A DNA stretch of 64,000 bases from Alkalihalobacillus sp. CinArs1 (GTDB lineage Bacteria > Bacillota > Bacilli > Bacillales > Guptibacillaceae): the NCBI RefSeq assembly GCF_947387515.1, contig NZ_CANDOB010000001.1:62001-126000 (forward strand), in the 5' to 3' direction. Positions 53,947-63,965 of the stretch are shown here, in pieces. Position numbers and translations under genes: made by a program. The notes under the pieces are model-generated. The model did not search any database. It saw only the letters and a program-made list of their open reading frames with translations, and was not told the origin of the DNA. Position 1 is the first letter of the stretch, and each line of letters begins with the position of its first letter.

Positions 53947-54959
53947 TATTGACCACTTCCTATTCTTTCAAAAACTACAGCATGTGCAATGGCTGGCATG
54001 CTTTCTTTCTGTTGAACCATCACGGGACTATGAAGGCACCCTGTTGCAACGACTAAAATCTTGTTGTAGCGCCCTTTTTTCAATAGATCCATAAGATGCC
54101 CATACGTTACAACAGCAGAACACGCACATCCACTGCCTCCTGCAAACACTTCTTCTTGATCTGGGCGATAGACCATCAATCCACAGTCATTGTGGTTATT
54201 GGTGATGTCATATCCATCTTCTAACAGCAGGTCTCTGACGATTGGTGACCCGACAGCTGATAAGTCACCAGTAGCGATCAAATCGTATTCAGTCGGCTCA
54301 ATATCAAGATCTTTAAAGTGTGTAGCGATCGTATCGGCTGCAGCAGGCGCCATCGCAGATCCCATATCGAATGGGTCTTTCACCCCCCAATCCACCACTC
54401 TTCCAACTGTCGCTGCAGTAATTCTGATATCAGAAGCATCAGTACTGATTAAAACGGCACCTGCACCTGTTACTGTCGCGGTTGCAGTTCCTGGCTTTTG
54501 GCCTCCATATTCAGTAGGGTACCGAAACTGCCTTTCAGCAGTCGCATTATGACTACTAACCCCAGCTACAGCAGATGTCGCAAAACCTCCCTCTACTAAA
54601 GAGGATGCTACTGCAAGGGATTCCATTGAGGTCGAGCATGCTCCGAATACACCTAGGAAGGGAATTTGTAGTGCCCTTGCAGAATAGGTCGCACTTACGA
54701 TCTGATTTAAAAGATCTCCAGACACATAAATGTCTACATCTTCTTTAGAAAAACCTTTTTTGCTTAAACAGTTTGTAATCGAGTCTTCCAGAAGCTTTCT
54801 TTCGGCTAACTCCCAATTCTCCTCATTACAATGAAGATTGTCATAGGTCACATCGAAACATTCACCTAAAGGGCCTTCAGCCTCCTTAGGACCAACTGCT
54901 GTGCCAACAGATTGTACATATACGTTAGAGAACTTCCACGTTTGTTTTCCAATTTTCAT
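53946..54959 (-). CDS. spoVAD: Stage V sporulation protein AD
   Basis: SpoVAD binds dipicolinic acid and has a thiolase/KASIII-like fold. The 337-residue protein has [16 protein letters not shown] (thiolase-like cysteine loop), [20 protein letters not shown], and [18 protein letters not shown] near the C-terminus. Length is normal. It is cotranscribed with spoVAC and spoVAEB. Confidence 0.95.
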   Translation of the reverse strand: MKIGKQTWKFSNVYVQSVGTAVGPKEAEGPLGECFDVTYDNLHCNEENWELAERKLLEDSITNCLSKKGFSKEDVDIYVSGDLLNQIVSATYSARALQIPFLGVFGACSTSMESLAVASSLVEGGFATSAVAGVSSHNATAERQFRYPTEYGGQKPGTATATVTGAGAVLISTDASDIRITAATVGRVVDWGVKDPFDMGSAMAPAAADTIATHFKDLDIEPTEYDLIATGDLSAVGSPIVRDLLLEDGYDITNNHNDCGLMVYRPDQEEVFAGGSGCACSAVVTYGHLMDLLKKGRYNKILVVATGCLHSPVMVQQKESMPAIAHAVVFERIGSGQ

Positions 54960-54975
54960 TCGACTCTCTCCTTAC

Positions 54976-55428
54976 TTACAACAACGCTCTGAAAATTAGC
55001 CGGACAATTCCTACCAAATAAGCTGCAACAACCCCGAAAACGATGACAGACCCAGCGAGCTTAAACATGTTCGTTGCGACCCCTAAAACGATCCCTTCAC
55101 TTTTATGTTCGAGAGCAGCACTTGTGATCGAATTCGCAAAACCTGTTACAGGAACAGCTGAACCGGCACCCGCAAACTGTCCTATCTTATCGTATACACC
55201 AAAACCAGTAAGTAAAGCTGAGATAAGGATAAGCGTAGCAACCGTTGGGTTTCCTGCATTTTTTTCAGAAAAATCGAATACACTCATGTAGAAATTCTGA
55301 ATCCCTTGACCAAATGCACAAATTGCGCCTCCCACCAAAAAAGCTTTTAATGAATTCCAAACATAAGGTGTTTTAGGATGATAATTCTTAATATTTTTCG
55401 AATATTGTTCCTGGTCGTGTAACGACAT
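54976..55428 (-). CDS. spoVAC: Stage V sporulation protein AC
   Basis: SpoVAC is a mechanosensitive channel component in the spore inner membrane that releases dipicolinic acid. The 150-residue protein has a hydrophilic N-terminus and four membrane segments, with LVGGAICAFGQGIQ, TGFGVYDKIGQFAGAGSAVP and VTGFANSITSAALEHKSEG. It starts immediately after the spoVAB stop. Confidence 0.95.
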   Translation of the reverse strand: MSLHDQEQYSKNIKNYHPKTPYVWNSLKAFLVGGAICAFGQGIQNFYMSVFDFSEKNAGNPTVATLILISALLTGFGVYDKIGQFAGAGSAVPVTGFANSITSAALEHKSEGIVLGVATNMFKLAGSVIVFGVVAAYLVGIVRLIFRALL

Positions 55429-55860
55429 TTAAAACCCTCCATCTACAAAGACTGTCCAATGAAATAGTGAACCGAAGATCTTTCCTAATACGATAGCCAT
55501 CAATAACAAAAGGATTTTATCGATAAATCCAATCCGTTTCGTAAGAATTGGAAGCACGTTTAGGACTTCTGTTAGAGCTGCCGCAAGCATTCCTATAAAA
55601 ATCCCTGCGAGAAGCCCAACCGGCACCATGAGGATCTTAGGTAACCCTAAGATTGGATTTCTTAATGATAGCCAGCTCGCTGTGACAGCCCCAACGATGA
55701 TTGCCCACTCATAGAACTTGATCAGATGCCTTGTTTTTGTTATTTGAGTTAAACGAGGGATAATCCCTAGAACAGATAAAAATGCAACTAAACCAGCTCC
55801 TACAGCAATTCCTTCAGCAAAACCGATGATCATTACCAAAATGATCTGTGCATTCATCAT
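55429..55860 (-). CDS. spoVAB: Stage V sporulation protein AB
   Basis: This 143-residue polytopic membrane protein has about four segments. The N-terminal IIGFAEGIAVGAGLVAFLSV and the middle GLLAGIFIGMLAAALTEVLN match SpoVAB. Its ATG overlaps the spoVAA stop (ATGA). Confidence 0.93.
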   Translation of the reverse strand: MMNAQIILVMIIGFAEGIAVGAGLVAFLSVLGIIPRLTQITKTRHLIKFYEWAIIVGAVTASWLSLRNPILGLPKILMVPVGLLAGIFIGMLAAALTEVLNVLPILTKRIGFIDKILLLLMAIVLGKIFGSLFHWTVFVDGGF

Positions 55861-56468
55861 TCGTTCTTTCCATTGTCTTCATTTTCATGAACGATGACAT
55901 ATCGATCGAGGTCTTGTTGATAATTGAACATCTCTACTTCAAGTGGACTAGGTTCTTCATTAAATCTTTTCTTAAACAAGTGGTTAAAGAATAGGATCAT
56001 TCCAATCCCAAGCCCGAATGAATACGGAATCTGGAGGAGAAGAGGTTTAGGATTATCAATCCCAGTAACGATTTTGTAAATTTGTTGGTGTACTTCACGC
56101 ATACTTACGTCTTCATGAAAGTTCATAATTGCTAGTGCAGCCCCAATAAATAGGAGAAGCCAAATGAACACAAAATAGACAGGTGCTAATTTTTTCTTTG
56201 AGATTTGCACTTCGATAATGGTTTGTGTCGGTCCGATAATTTGCACTTCAAGAGAGTTTGTACGTTGAATCGCTCTTATCACTTTCATCACATCGATTAC
56301 AACGAGATTCTTATCTTCTTTCCTAATGCGATGAATGATGGTGGTCTCAAGTTTTCTACATATCTCGTCTTCTCCAATCAGCTGAGCGATATCACCGATC
56401 GTCAGATGTGCTCCGGGCCTCACTCTAATCTTTTGTTTCAATCGAAGGTAAATCATATCAGCTGTCAC
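55857..56468 (-). CDS. spoVAA: Stage V sporulation protein AA
   Basis: First gene of the spoVA operon. The 203-residue protein has a soluble N-terminal domain (RLKQKIRVRPGAHLTIGDIA) and two membrane segments (about residues 95-113 and 143-162). The C-terminal motif FKKRFNEEPSPLEVEMFNYQ also matches SpoVAA. GTG 56468 follows GGAGGTGGAG. A SigG-like promoter lies 40 bases upstream. Confidence 0.95.
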   Translation of the reverse strand: MTADMIYLRLKQKIRVRPGAHLTIGDIAQLIGEDEICRKLETTIIHRIRKEDKNLVVIDVMKVIRAIQRTNSLEVQIIGPTQTIIEVQISKKKLAPVYFVFIWLLLFIGAALAIMNFHEDVSMREVHQQIYKIVTGIDNPKPLLLQIPYSFGLGIGMILFFNHLFKKRFNEEPSPLEVEMFNYQQDLDRYVIVHENEDNGKNE

Positions 56469-56510
56469 AGCTCTCCACCTCCTTATTCGAGAGGTACCTT
56501 ATATAGGTAA

Positions 56511-56541
56511 TAGTATGTTTCTGGTATATCGCTCTCATTCG
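56511..56541 (-). promoter_or_regulatory. Putative SigG promoter of the spoVA operon
   Basis: Minus-strand -35 GAATG (56536-56540) and -10 CATACTA (56511-56517) are 18 bases apart. The -10 matches the forespore SigG form CATnnTA, and the spoVA operon is SigG-controlled in B. subtilis. Confidence 0.65.
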
Positions 56542-56606
56542 AACTGCACCCATGTTCCATTAATTCCCTCGTAGAAAAACATGGTTCAAATTAAGAAAAT
56601 ATCCAA

Positions 56607-56638
56607 CAAAAAAACAGCTGAACTATTTGTTCAGCTGC
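56607..56638 (-). terminator. Terminator of the spoIIA operon
   Basis: CAGCTGAAC pairs with GTTCAGCTG around a short loop, followed by TTTTTTTG on the minus strand. The stem overlaps the last codons of sigF. Confidence 0.85.
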
Positions 56639-57378
56639 TCTTTTATTTCCTTTAATATTTTCTTTTCAAGCCTTGAGACCTGTACTTGGGAAATCCCTAA
56701 CCGTTCAGCTACTTCTGATTGTGTTTGATCTTTGTAATACCTCAGATATACGATTAACCTTTCCCTTGAATCTAACTGCTGTAGAGCATCTTGTAAGGCA
56801 ATCTTATCGAACCACGATGTATCTGAATGATCTGCAATTTGATCCAATAGCGTAATTGGATCACCGTCATTTTCGTAAACCGTTTCATGGATCGAACTCG
56901 GTGCCCGAACAGCTTCCTGAGCCATTACCACTTCTTCTGGAGTGACGTCGATAAGCTCAGCAATTTCATTGATGGTTGGTGTTCGACCTAACGTTTTTGA
57001 CAACTCATCTCTTGCTTTACGCACTTTGTTTCCTGTTTCTTTAAGAGATCTGCTAACCTTTACCGTACCGTCATCTCGAATAAAGCGCTGGATTTCTCCG
57101 ATAATCATTGGGACAGCGTAAGTGGAGAATTTAACATCATAACTTAAATCGAACTTGTCAACGGATTTTAACAGACCAATACACCCTATTTGGAATAAAT
57201 CGTCGGCTTCATAGCCTCTATTAAGAAAGCGTTGTACCACAGACCAAACAAGTCTCATGTTTTTTTGTACAATTTGATCTCTTGCTTGCTGATCGCCATT
57301 TTGGCTCTGTTTGATTAATTCCTTGACTTCTTCATGCTTAAGCTGAGTATGTTTACCTTTTTTTACCTCCACGTCCAT
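56623..57378 (-). CDS. sigF: RNA polymerase sigma-F factor
   Basis: SigF is the first forespore-specific sigma factor. The 251-residue protein has sigma region 2 (MRLVWSVVQRFLNRGYEADDLFQIGCIG, in pieces about residues 46-74), region 3 (RTPTINEIAELIDVTPEEV) and region 4 (YYKDQTQSEVAERLGISQVQVSRLEKKIL, about 215-245). It is held inactive by SpoIIAB, which is encoded just upstream. Confidence 0.97.
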   Translation of the reverse strand: MDVEVKKGKHTQLKHEEVKELIKQSQNGDQQARDQIVQKNMRLVWSVVQRFLNRGYEADDLFQIGCIGLLKSVDKFDLSYDVKFSTYAVPMIIGEIQRFIRDDGTVKVSRSLKETGNKVRKARDELSKTLGRTPTINEIAELIDVTPEEVVMAQEAVRAPSSIHETVYENDGDPITLLDQIADHSDTSWFDKIALQDALQQLDSRERLIVYLRYYKDQTQSEVAERLGISQVQVSRLEKKILKEIKEQLNK

Positions 57379-57390
57379 ACGCAGGTCCCC

Positions 57391-57831
57391 TTAATTACAT
57401 AACGCTTTATTTTTTGATAGGTACTTTACAACATGAATCGAAGTACCCTGGTTCTTAGCAGATTCAACCTTTACTTCATCCATAAAGTTCTCCATGATTG
57501 TAAAGCCCATCCCAGATCTTTCTAATTCTGGCTTCGTAGTAAACAGAGGTTGTCTAGCTTCATCCAAATCATCGATTCCGATTCCATTATCGCGAATAGT
57601 GAGGTGAACCGTATCATCGTTGAGCTCAACAGATATATAGACTTTTCCATCTCCATTCTGTTCGTACCCATGAATGATTGCATTTGTCACTGCTTCAGAG
57701 ACAACTGTTTTAATTTCGGTTAGCTCATCGACTGTTGGGTCTAATTGCGCTATAAATGCTGCAACTGTAACTCGAGCAAAGGATTCATTCTGACTGAGAG
57801 CTGAAAATTCAATATCCATACGATTTCTCAT
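57391..57831 (-). CDS. spoIIAB: Anti-sigma F factor SpoIIAB
   Basis: SpoIIAB binds and inhibits SigF and phosphorylates SpoIIAA. The 146-residue GHKL kinase has [14 protein letters not shown] (N box), [11 protein letters not shown] (G1) and [14 protein letters not shown] (G2). Its ATG shares one base with the spoIIAA stop (TAATG). Confidence 0.97.
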   Translation of the reverse strand: MRNRMDIEFSALSQNESFARVTVAAFIAQLDPTVDELTEIKTVVSEAVTNAIIHGYEQNGDGKVYISVELNDDTVHLTIRDNGIGIDDLDEARQPLFTTKPELERSGMGFTIMENFMDEVKVESAKNQGTSIHVVKYLSKNKALCN

Positions 57832-58181
57832 TAAGCCACCCCCAGTGTCGCAAGAGCATGTTGCTCATCATCTTCGAGTCTCACGATCTTAAATAGACCT
57901 GACATCTCAAAAAGGCGTTTCACAGCTGGAGATATCGAGCATACAACCATCTCTCCACCAAAGCTTTTCACCTTGTTGTACCGGCCAAGAATCACACCAA
58001 GCCCAGAGCTATCCATAAATGACAGACCTTCCAAACTTAGAACGATATGCTCGATTTTTCTCTCCTCAAGAAGTTGATCGACTCTCTCCCGTAACTCTTC
58101 AGCGGTATGGTGATCTAGTTCGCCTTCTAAACGTATTAATAAAACTGGATGCTTAACTTCAAGGTTAATCGTAAGACTCAC
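57831..58181 (-). CDS. spoIIAA: Anti-anti-sigma factor SpoIIAA
   Basis: SpoIIAA, when dephosphorylated by SpoIIE, frees SigF from SpoIIAB. The 116-residue STAS protein has the regulatory serine in [14 protein letters not shown], near residue 57. GTG 58181 follows GGAGGAGTGC. It is preceded by a 100-base gap holding a possible SigH promoter. Confidence 0.96.
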   Translation of the reverse strand: MSLTINLEVKHPVLLIRLEGELDHHTAEELRERVDQLLEERKIEHIVLSLEGLSFMDSSGLGVILGRYNKVKSFGGEMVVCSISPAVKRLFEMSGLFKIVRLEDDEQHALATLGVA

Positions 58182-58211
58182 AACGCACTCCTCCTCATGG
58201 TTTGCTTGTGA

Positions 58212-58241
58212 GTTTTTTCTCTGTTTATTACCTTAATTCCT
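58212..58241 (-). promoter_or_regulatory. Possible SigH promoter of the spoIIA operon
   Basis: A minus-strand AGGAATT (58235-58241) resembles the SigH -35. After about 13 bases a GAGAAAA occurs where GAAT would be ideal. The -35 is good, the -10 imperfect; spoIIA is SigH- and Spo0A-dependent in B. subtilis. Confidence 0.4.
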
Positions 58242-58282
58242 TCTTCGTGACAAAACTAGTGATTGTTCGATGAAAGGGTTGC

Positions 58283-59458
58283 TTACTTGACACCATCTGA
58301 CGCTTTGGCGAATTGCCCTACCGTCCTCTTCATCAACTGCCACCATGATGCTTGATCGATCGATTGTGATGACAATACAGGAGACGTTGCTGTTACTTTG
58401 CCATCTACTTTAACAGTAAGAACACCTACAGGATCACCCTCTTTAATCGGGGTCTGAAGGTTTTCATTCATTTTGATCGAGGTCGTTATCTTCTCGTCTT
58501 TACTGCCTTTTTTCATGAGCACAGATACTTGCTCAGAAGTTACAACTTCCATCGTTGCTCGGTCACCTTTGTTAATTTCGACTTCTTTTACCACGTGATT
58601 TCTATCGAATAATTTGTTTGTCGTATATTGAGAGAAAGCATAATCGAATAGCTTCGTTACCTCAGCATTCCGCTTTTTGGGTGATGGTGCGCCCATTACA
58701 ACTGCTACTACTCTCATATCATCTCGTTTCGCAGTAGCGGTTAGACAATATTTTGCTTCATTCGTAAAACCAGTCTTAAGCCCGTCTACACCTTGGTAAA
58801 ATTTCACTAATTTATTCGTATTCACTAACCAGAATTTTTTATCAGTATCTTCTCTTAAGTAATCTTCGTACTTTCCTGTGTATTTCGTAATCAAGTCATA
58901 TTTTAATAATTCTCTCGCCATCATAGCCATATCATGTGAAGTTGAATAGTGATCCTTCGCTGGAAGGCCCGTAGGATTCACGAAGTTCGTATCTTTTAGA
59001 CCCATTTCTTTTGCTTTATCATTCATCATTTGAACAAAAGCTTTTTCTGAACCAGCAATCGCCTCTGCCATCGCAACCGATGCATCATTACCTGAAGCAA
59101 TCGCGATACCCTTCAGCATATCGTCGGCCGTCATCTCTTCCCCTGCTTCTAGGAAGATTTGAGATCCTCCCATTGATGCTGCGTATTCACTCGTGCGGAT
59201 TTTGTCATCAAGCTTCACTTTTCCACTTTCGATCGCTTCCATAATCAAAACCATCGTCATGATCTTTGTCATACTTGCTGGAGGAAGCTTTTTATCACTG
59301 TCTTTTTCATATAAAACTGCCCCTGTATCTCGTTCAATGAGTATTGCAGACGATGATTCTTCTACAATATCTGATTTTATTTCATTAGCGCTTGCAAATG
59401 TTGGAACGAATGTTGCTACTACGAGTAGCATGGCGAGTAAAGCTGCCGAAACTTTCAT
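58283..59458 (-). CDS. dacF: D-alanyl-D-alanine carboxypeptidase DacF
   Basis: DacF is a forespore low-molecular-weight PBP that adjusts cortex cross-linking. The 391-residue precursor has a signal peptide (cut after about residue 24). The active-site serine lies in PPASMTKIMT, with SGN in AIASGNDAS and KTG in GLKTGFTNE. A C-terminal beta domain and an amphipathic end (WWQLMKRTVGQFAKA) follow. It lies 101 bases upstream of spoIIAA, as in B. subtilis. Confidence 0.95.
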   Translation of the reverse strand: MKVSAALLAMLLVVATFVPTFASANEIKSDIVEESSSAILIERDTGAVLYEKDSDKKLPPASMTKIMTMVLIMEAIESGKVKLDDKIRTSEYAASMGGSQIFLEAGEEMTADDMLKGIAIASGNDASVAMAEAIAGSEKAFVQMMNDKAKEMGLKDTNFVNPTGLPAKDHYSTSHDMAMMARELLKYDLITKYTGKYEDYLREDTDKKFWLVNTNKLVKFYQGVDGLKTGFTNEAKYCLTATAKRDDMRVVAVVMGAPSPKKRNAEVTKLFDYAFSQYTTNKLFDRNHVVKEVEINKGDRATMEVVTSEQVSVLMKKGSKDEKITTSIKMNENLQTPIKEGDPVGVLTVKVDGKVTATSPVLSSQSIDQASWWQLMKRTVGQFAKASDGVK

Positions 59459-59552
59459 CTGGATCCCTCCATTCTTAGTAATAGAAGGATGCCCATCTTA
59501 TTGGTAAAGTATACCTTTCTTTCATTACGATTGAACGAGAACGGATACCAAT

Positions 59553-59579
59553 AAAAAAAGCCCCCAAAATGGGGGCTTT
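59553..59579 (-). terminator. Terminator of the drm-punA-pdp operon
   Basis: AAAGCCCCC pairs with GGGGGCTTT around AAAAT, with an A-run on the left that gives TTTTTTTA on the minus strand. It lies 10 bases after the pdp stop. Confidence 0.9.
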
Positions 59580-59588
59580 CGTTTATAT

Positions 59589-60890
59589 TTAGTTGATCAC
59601 ATCATAAATAAGCTTGTGTTTACCTGGAGATTCCTCAGAAAGTGTGTATGCTTCATTGATCTTTTTGATTGAATCTTGTGGATTCTCATCATCACTATGA
59701 AGTGTAACCAATGCTTCGCCTTTCTTCACGGCATCGCCTACTTTTTTGTTTAACGTGATCCCTACACCGTGATTGATCTGATCATCTTTCGTTGCTCTAC
59801 CCGCTCCAAGGTACATAGCAGCAACACCGACTGATTCTGCATCGATCGCTGTTACGTAACCATCTTGTTCAGCTGCTACTTCAATATGATACTTCGATTG
59901 TGGAAGTTTAGAAAGATCGTCGATTACGCTTACGTCTCCACCTTGAGCAGAAACAAGAGAACGGAACGCTTCAAACGCTTTACCGTTTTCAAGGTTTTCT
60001 TCAAGCGTTTTATATGCGGAATCAAAGTCATTAAATACTCCTGCAAGAACAGTCATATGTGAAGCTAATTCTAATGATAATAGACGAAGGTCTTCTACTT
60101 TTTTACCTTGAAGAACTTCACAAGCTTCACGTACTTCGTTCGCATTTCCAACTTCAAACCCTAGAGGTTGGTTCATATCACTGATTACTGCAACAGTGTT
60201 ACGTCCAAGATTATTTCCGATGTTCACCATTTCTCTTGCTAGAGCTTTAGAATCTTCTAGATCTTTCATGAAAGCTCCAGTGCCCGTCTTAACATCAAGA
60301 ACAATGCTGTCAGCACCAGATGCTAATTTCTTACTCATGATTGAGCCAGCAATCAAAGGAATGGAGTCAACAGTAGCCGTAACATCTCTAAGAGCATATA
60401 GCTTCTTATCAGCCGGAGCTAGATTTCCTGTTTGACCAGCCACTGCAAGCTTGTGAGTGTTTACGTTGTTGATGAACTTCTCTTTCGTCATCTCAATGTT
60501 AAAGCCTTCGATCGATTCAAGCTTATCTAGAGTTCCACCCGTATGCCCTAGTCCACGACCAGACATTTTTGCAACAGGAACTCCAACAGAAGCAACAAGA
60601 GGTCCAACGATGAACGTTGTTTTATCGCCGACTCCACCTGTAGAATGCTTATCAACTTTGTGCCCTTCAATAGCAGATAGGTCGATCGTTTCTCCTGAAT
60701 CAACCATCGCTTGCGTTAGCATTGCTGTTTCGTTTGATTCCATTCCGTTAAAGTAAACAGCCATCATAAGTGCAGAAGCTTGATAGTCGGGGATATCACC
60801 TGCTGTGTAGCCATTAATAAAAAATTCTATTTCTTCTTTAGTTAACGTTTTACCGTTACGTTTCTTTTGAATAACATCGACCATTCTCAT
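59589..60890 (-). CDS. pdp: Pyrimidine-nucleoside phosphorylase
   Basis: Pdp phosphorolyses uridine, thymidine and deoxyuridine. The 433-residue protein has KHSTGGVGDKTTF, KMSGRGLGHTGGTLDKLES and ALRDVTATVDSIPLI. A C-terminal biotinyl-like domain (ATKDDQINHGVGITLNKKVG) follows. It is last of drm-punA-pdp. Confidence 0.96.
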   Translation of the reverse strand: MRMVDVIQKKRNGKTLTKEEIEFFINGYTAGDIPDYQASALMMAVYFNGMESNETAMLTQAMVDSGETIDLSAIEGHKVDKHSTGGVGDKTTFIVGPLVASVGVPVAKMSGRGLGHTGGTLDKLESIEGFNIEMTKEKFINNVNTHKLAVAGQTGNLAPADKKLYALRDVTATVDSIPLIAGSIMSKKLASGADSIVLDVKTGTGAFMKDLEDSKALAREMVNIGNNLGRNTVAVISDMNQPLGFEVGNANEVREACEVLQGKKVEDLRLLSLELASHMTVLAGVFNDFDSAYKTLEENLENGKAFEAFRSLVSAQGGDVSVIDDLSKLPQSKYHIEVAAEQDGYVTAIDAESVGVAAMYLGAGRATKDDQINHGVGITLNKKVGDAVKKGEALVTLHSDDENPQDSIKKINEAYTLSEESPGKHKLIYDVIN

Positions 60891-60907
60891 GTGATGAATC
60901 TCCCTTC

Positions 60908-61735
60908 CTACGCCATCTTCTCTACAATATTTTTAACTAAAAGCAAGAAGTTTGCTTTTACTTTTTCAGTTGTTTCGATTACCTCACCATGGTGAAGTGG
61001 CTGATCAAGGATTCCTGCAGCCATGTTTGAGATACAAGATATTCCTAGTACTTCCATTCCAGCGTGTCTTGCAACGATTACTTCAGGAACCGTTGACATG
61101 CCGACTGCATCTCCACCAACTGTACGTAGCATACGTACTTCTGCTGGTGTTTCATATGTTGGACCCGTGTTCCCTACATACACACCAGACTGAAGCTTCA
61201 TGCCAAGTTCTGTTGCAGTATCATGAGCAAGCTTTTGTAAGTCTTGGCTATATGCCGTAGACATATCAGGGAAGCGCGGACCAAACTCTTCGCTATTCGG
61301 GCCGATTAACGGGTTTGCGCCAAAGTTATTGATGTGATCTGAGATCACCATCAAATCACCAGGTTCAAACTCCTCATTAACGCCTCCAGCAGCGTTTGTT
61401 ACGATGATTTTTTCGATGCCTAGCTCTTTCATTACTCGTACTGGGAACGTTACCTTATCCATCTCATACCCTTCATAGTAATGAAAGCGACCTTGCATCG
61501 CTGCTACGTTCTTGCCGTTAAGCTTTCCAAATACGAATTGACCTGCATGGCCTGACACTGTTGAGACAGGAAAGTTAGGAATATCACTATATGCGATTTT
61601 CACAGGGTTTTCGATTTCTTCTGCTAGTACGCCAAGTCCAGATCCTAAGATAAGACCTATTTCAGGCTTCACTTCTCCAGCGTTTTCTGTAATGTATGAT
61701 GCTGCATCTTGAATTTCTTGTTTGATTACTGTCAT
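60908..61735 (-). CDS. punA: Purine-nucleoside phosphorylase
   Basis: This enzyme phosphorolyses guanosine and inosine and their deoxy forms (PupG in B. subtilis). The 275-residue trimeric-type protein has LGSGLGVLAE, VSGHAGQFVFG, QGRFHYYEGY, NAAGGVN and GDAVGMSTVPEVIVARH. It lies between drm and pdp. Confidence 0.96.
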   Translation of the reverse strand: MTVIKQEIQDAASYITENAGEVKPEIGLILGSGLGVLAEEIENPVKIAYSDIPNFPVSTVSGHAGQFVFGKLNGKNVAAMQGRFHYYEGYEMDKVTFPVRVMKELGIEKIIVTNAAGGVNEEFEPGDLMVISDHINNFGANPLIGPNSEEFGPRFPDMSTAYSQDLQKLAHDTATELGMKLQSGVYVGNTGPTYETPAEVRMLRTVGGDAVGMSTVPEVIVARHAGMEVLGISCISNMAAGILDQPLHHGEVIETTEKVKANFLLLVKNIVEKMA

Positions 61736-61756
61736 TATCTGTTCCTCCTCTTATCT

Positions 61757-62935
61757 TTAAAGCTTCTCAAGAAAGCTTGTTCCGTACTTAGGCAAGTTTA
61801 CCTCAAAATTATCCGCTACAGTAGCACCAATATCTGCAAATGTTTTGCGGATTCCAAGGTCTTCACCTTTTTCAATTCCTTTATGATAAGCAAGCAACGG
61901 CACATACTCACGAGTGTGATCCGTTCCATGATGTACTGGGTCGTTACCATGGTCTGCAGTAATTAGGAGGAGATCATCCTCTTGCATACCTTCTAAGAAT
62001 TCACTCAGACGTGCATCGTATTCCTCAAGGGCTTCTCCGTACCCTTGTGGATCTCTTCTGTGTCCAAAGAGTGCGTCGAAATCAACAAGATTCAGGAAGC
62101 TCAACCCTTCGAATTCCATTTTTTGGGTATCGATAAGCTTGTCCATACCATCCATGTTCGATTTCGTTCTTAGAGATTCTGTGACACCTTCTTCATCATA
62201 GATGTCGGAAATTTTCCCGATAGCGATGACATCTTTTCCATTATCCTGAAGCTCGTTCATCACGGTATGGCCGAATGGTTTTAAAGCGTAGTCGTGACGA
62301 TTGGAAGTGCGTTTGAATTCGCCTTCTTTACCAACAAATGGTCGAGCGATAACTCTTCCTACCATGTACTCTTCTGCTTTCGTCATCTCTCTTGCGATTT
62401 CACAAATATGATATAGCTCATCGAGTGGTACTACTTCTTCATGAGCTGCAATTTGCAGTACGGAATCTGCAGATGTATAGACGATCAAAGCACCTGTTTC
62501 CACATGTTCTTGACCGAGCTCTTTAATGATCTCTGTTCCAGAAGCTGGCTTGTTACCGATGATTTTTCGACCTGTTCTTTCTTCTAATTCATTCAATAGC
62601 TTATCAGGAAATCCATCAGGGAATGTACGGAAAGGCTGTTCGATATGAAGGCCCATTATTTCCCAATGGCCAGTCATCGTATCTTTCCCATTTGATGCTT
62701 CCTGCATTTTTGTGAAGTGCGCCATCGGTTTCTCCACTTTGGAAATGCCTTTGACTTCTCTAATGTTACCGAGACCTAACTTTTCCATGTTTGGCATCTT
62801 TAGTCCACCCATGTGTTCAGCAATATGTCCAAGCGTATCTGCACCTTTATCATTAAATTGCTCAGCATCAGGAGCTTCACCGATACCAACAGAGTCCATT
62901 ACTACTAAAAATACTCGTTTAAATTTATTTGACAT
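61757..62935 (-). CDS. drm: Phosphopentomutase
   Basis: Drm (DeoB) interconverts ribose 1- and 5-phosphates for nucleoside salvage. The 392-residue alkaline-phosphatase-fold enzyme has [14 protein letters not shown] (metal Asp), [12 protein letters not shown] with the phospho-acceptor Thr, and [23 protein letters not shown] 62935 is seven bases from GGAGG; the 62962 start has no site. Confidence 0.96.
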   Translation of the reverse strand: MSNKFKRVFLVVMDSVGIGEAPDAEQFNDKGADTLGHIAEHMGGLKMPNMEKLGLGNIREVKGISKVEKPMAHFTKMQEASNGKDTMTGHWEIMGLHIEQPFRTFPDGFPDKLLNELEERTGRKIIGNKPASGTEIIKELGQEHVETGALIVYTSADSVLQIAAHEEVVPLDELYHICEIAREMTKAEEYMVGRVIARPFVGKEGEFKRTSNRHDYALKPFGHTVMNELQDNGKDVIAIGKISDIYDEEGVTESLRTKSNMDGMDKLIDTQKMEFEGLSFLNLVDFDALFGHRRDPQGYGEALEEYDARLSEFLEGMQEDDLLLITADHGNDPVHHGTDHTREYVPLLAYHKGIEKGEDLGIRKTFADIGATVADNFEVNLPKYGTSFLEKL

Positions 62936-63027
62936 TCCTAGTCCTCCTTGTATGAATAACACTCATATTTTACTATTCCCTTCAGAAAATATAAAAACAC
63001 ACTTATGTACAATCGGTCCAATAAAAC

Positions 63028-63056
63028 AAAAAAGAAACCTGGTCAACGACCAGATT
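63028..63056 (-). terminator. Terminator of xerD
   Basis: On the minus strand CTGGTC pairs with GACCAG and is followed by GTTTCTTTTTTG. The stem is short (6-7 bp). Confidence 0.6.
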
Positions 63057-63074
63057 GATCTCTGGAAAAGCGAA

Positions 63075-63965
63075 TTAAGCTCTTGGGTGGTATGTTGAGT
63101 AAATATCTTTCAACCTGGCCTTCGTTACATGTGTGTATATCTGTGTTGTCGAAATATCAGCATGACCTAACAATTCCTGAACCGCTCTTAAATCTGCTCC
63201 GTTTTCAAGTAGATGTGTAGCGAAAGAATGCCTTAGTGTATGCGGAGTAAGAGGCTTTACAATATTCGAATGCAGCGCAAGCTTTTTGAGGATTTTCCAG
63301 AATCCTTGCCTAGAAAGTCTCTCACCATGATGATTTAGGAAAAGCGCATCTGATTTTTTTCGTTTTAATAGCGCACTTCTTCCCTCATCTAAATAGAGCT
63401 GCAATGCATCACGTGCCATCTTACCTAAAGGAACGATCCTCTCCTTATTGCCTTTGCCTATCGTGCGTATAAATCCCATCGTTAAGTGGATATCCTCCAA
63501 GTTTAAATCCACTAACTCAGAAACACGAAGTCCTGTAGCGTAGAGTACTTCAAGCATCGCACGGTCCCGTTTACCGAACGGAGTTGAATGATCAGGTGCT
63601 TCAAGCAGCTGTTCGACTTCTGATGTAGAAAGGATTTTCGGTAATTTTCTTTCAGCTTTCGGCGTTTCAATATGTACGGAAGGATCTTGATCGGTCTCTT
63701 TTTCTCTTAAGAGAAATTGATGAAAGGATCGTATCGAAGCAATGTTACGCGCTATGGTCGTTGAGGCTCTACCGTTATCCTTTAATTCGTATAAGTAATT
63801 GACGATGTGCACACGCCTTACATCCTGCAATGAAGTAAGTGATTCTTGTTCTGTTAAGTGCTTTATATATTGAGCCAGATCTCGCCTATAAGCATCGAGA
63901 GTATTTTTTGATAGGCTCCGCTCAACGATTAAATAATGTAAAAAATCCTGTACCTGGTCCTCCAT
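63075..63965 (-). CDS. xerD: Site-specific tyrosine recombinase XerD
   Basis: XerD with XerC resolves chromosome dimers at dif. The 296-residue protein has an N-terminal SAM-like core-binding domain and a catalytic domain. The latter carries Arg in ATGLRVSEL, Lys in [33 protein letters not shown] and the nucleophilic Tyr in TTQIYTHV. It is a housekeeping recombinase, next to drm as in B. subtilis. It does not indicate a mobile element. Confidence 0.96.
   Translation of the reverse strand: MEDQVQDFLHYLIVERSLSKNTLDAYRRDLAQYIKHLTEQESLTSLQDVRRVHIVNYLYELKDNGRASTTIARNIASIRSFHQFLLREKETDQDPSVHIETPKAERKLPKILSTSEVEQLLEAPDHSTPFGKRDRAMLEVLYATGLRVSELVDLNLEDIHLTMGFIRTIGKGNKERIVPLGKMARDALQLYLDEGRSALLKRKKSDALFLNHHGERLSRQGFWKILKKLALHSNIVKPLTPHTLRHSFATHLLENGADLRAVQELLGHADISTTQIYTHVTKARLKDIYSTYHPRA

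Noticed and set aside
59459-59552. Forespore promoter before dacF
   Set aside because: A GTATA and a GG-containing -10 candidate are spaced suitably, but the -10 match is too poor to report as a feature.
63075-63965. Tyrosine recombinase as a sign of a prophage or integrated element
   Set aside because: Sequence and neighbours identify the housekeeping XerD; no attachment repeats, phage genes or foreign composition are nearby.
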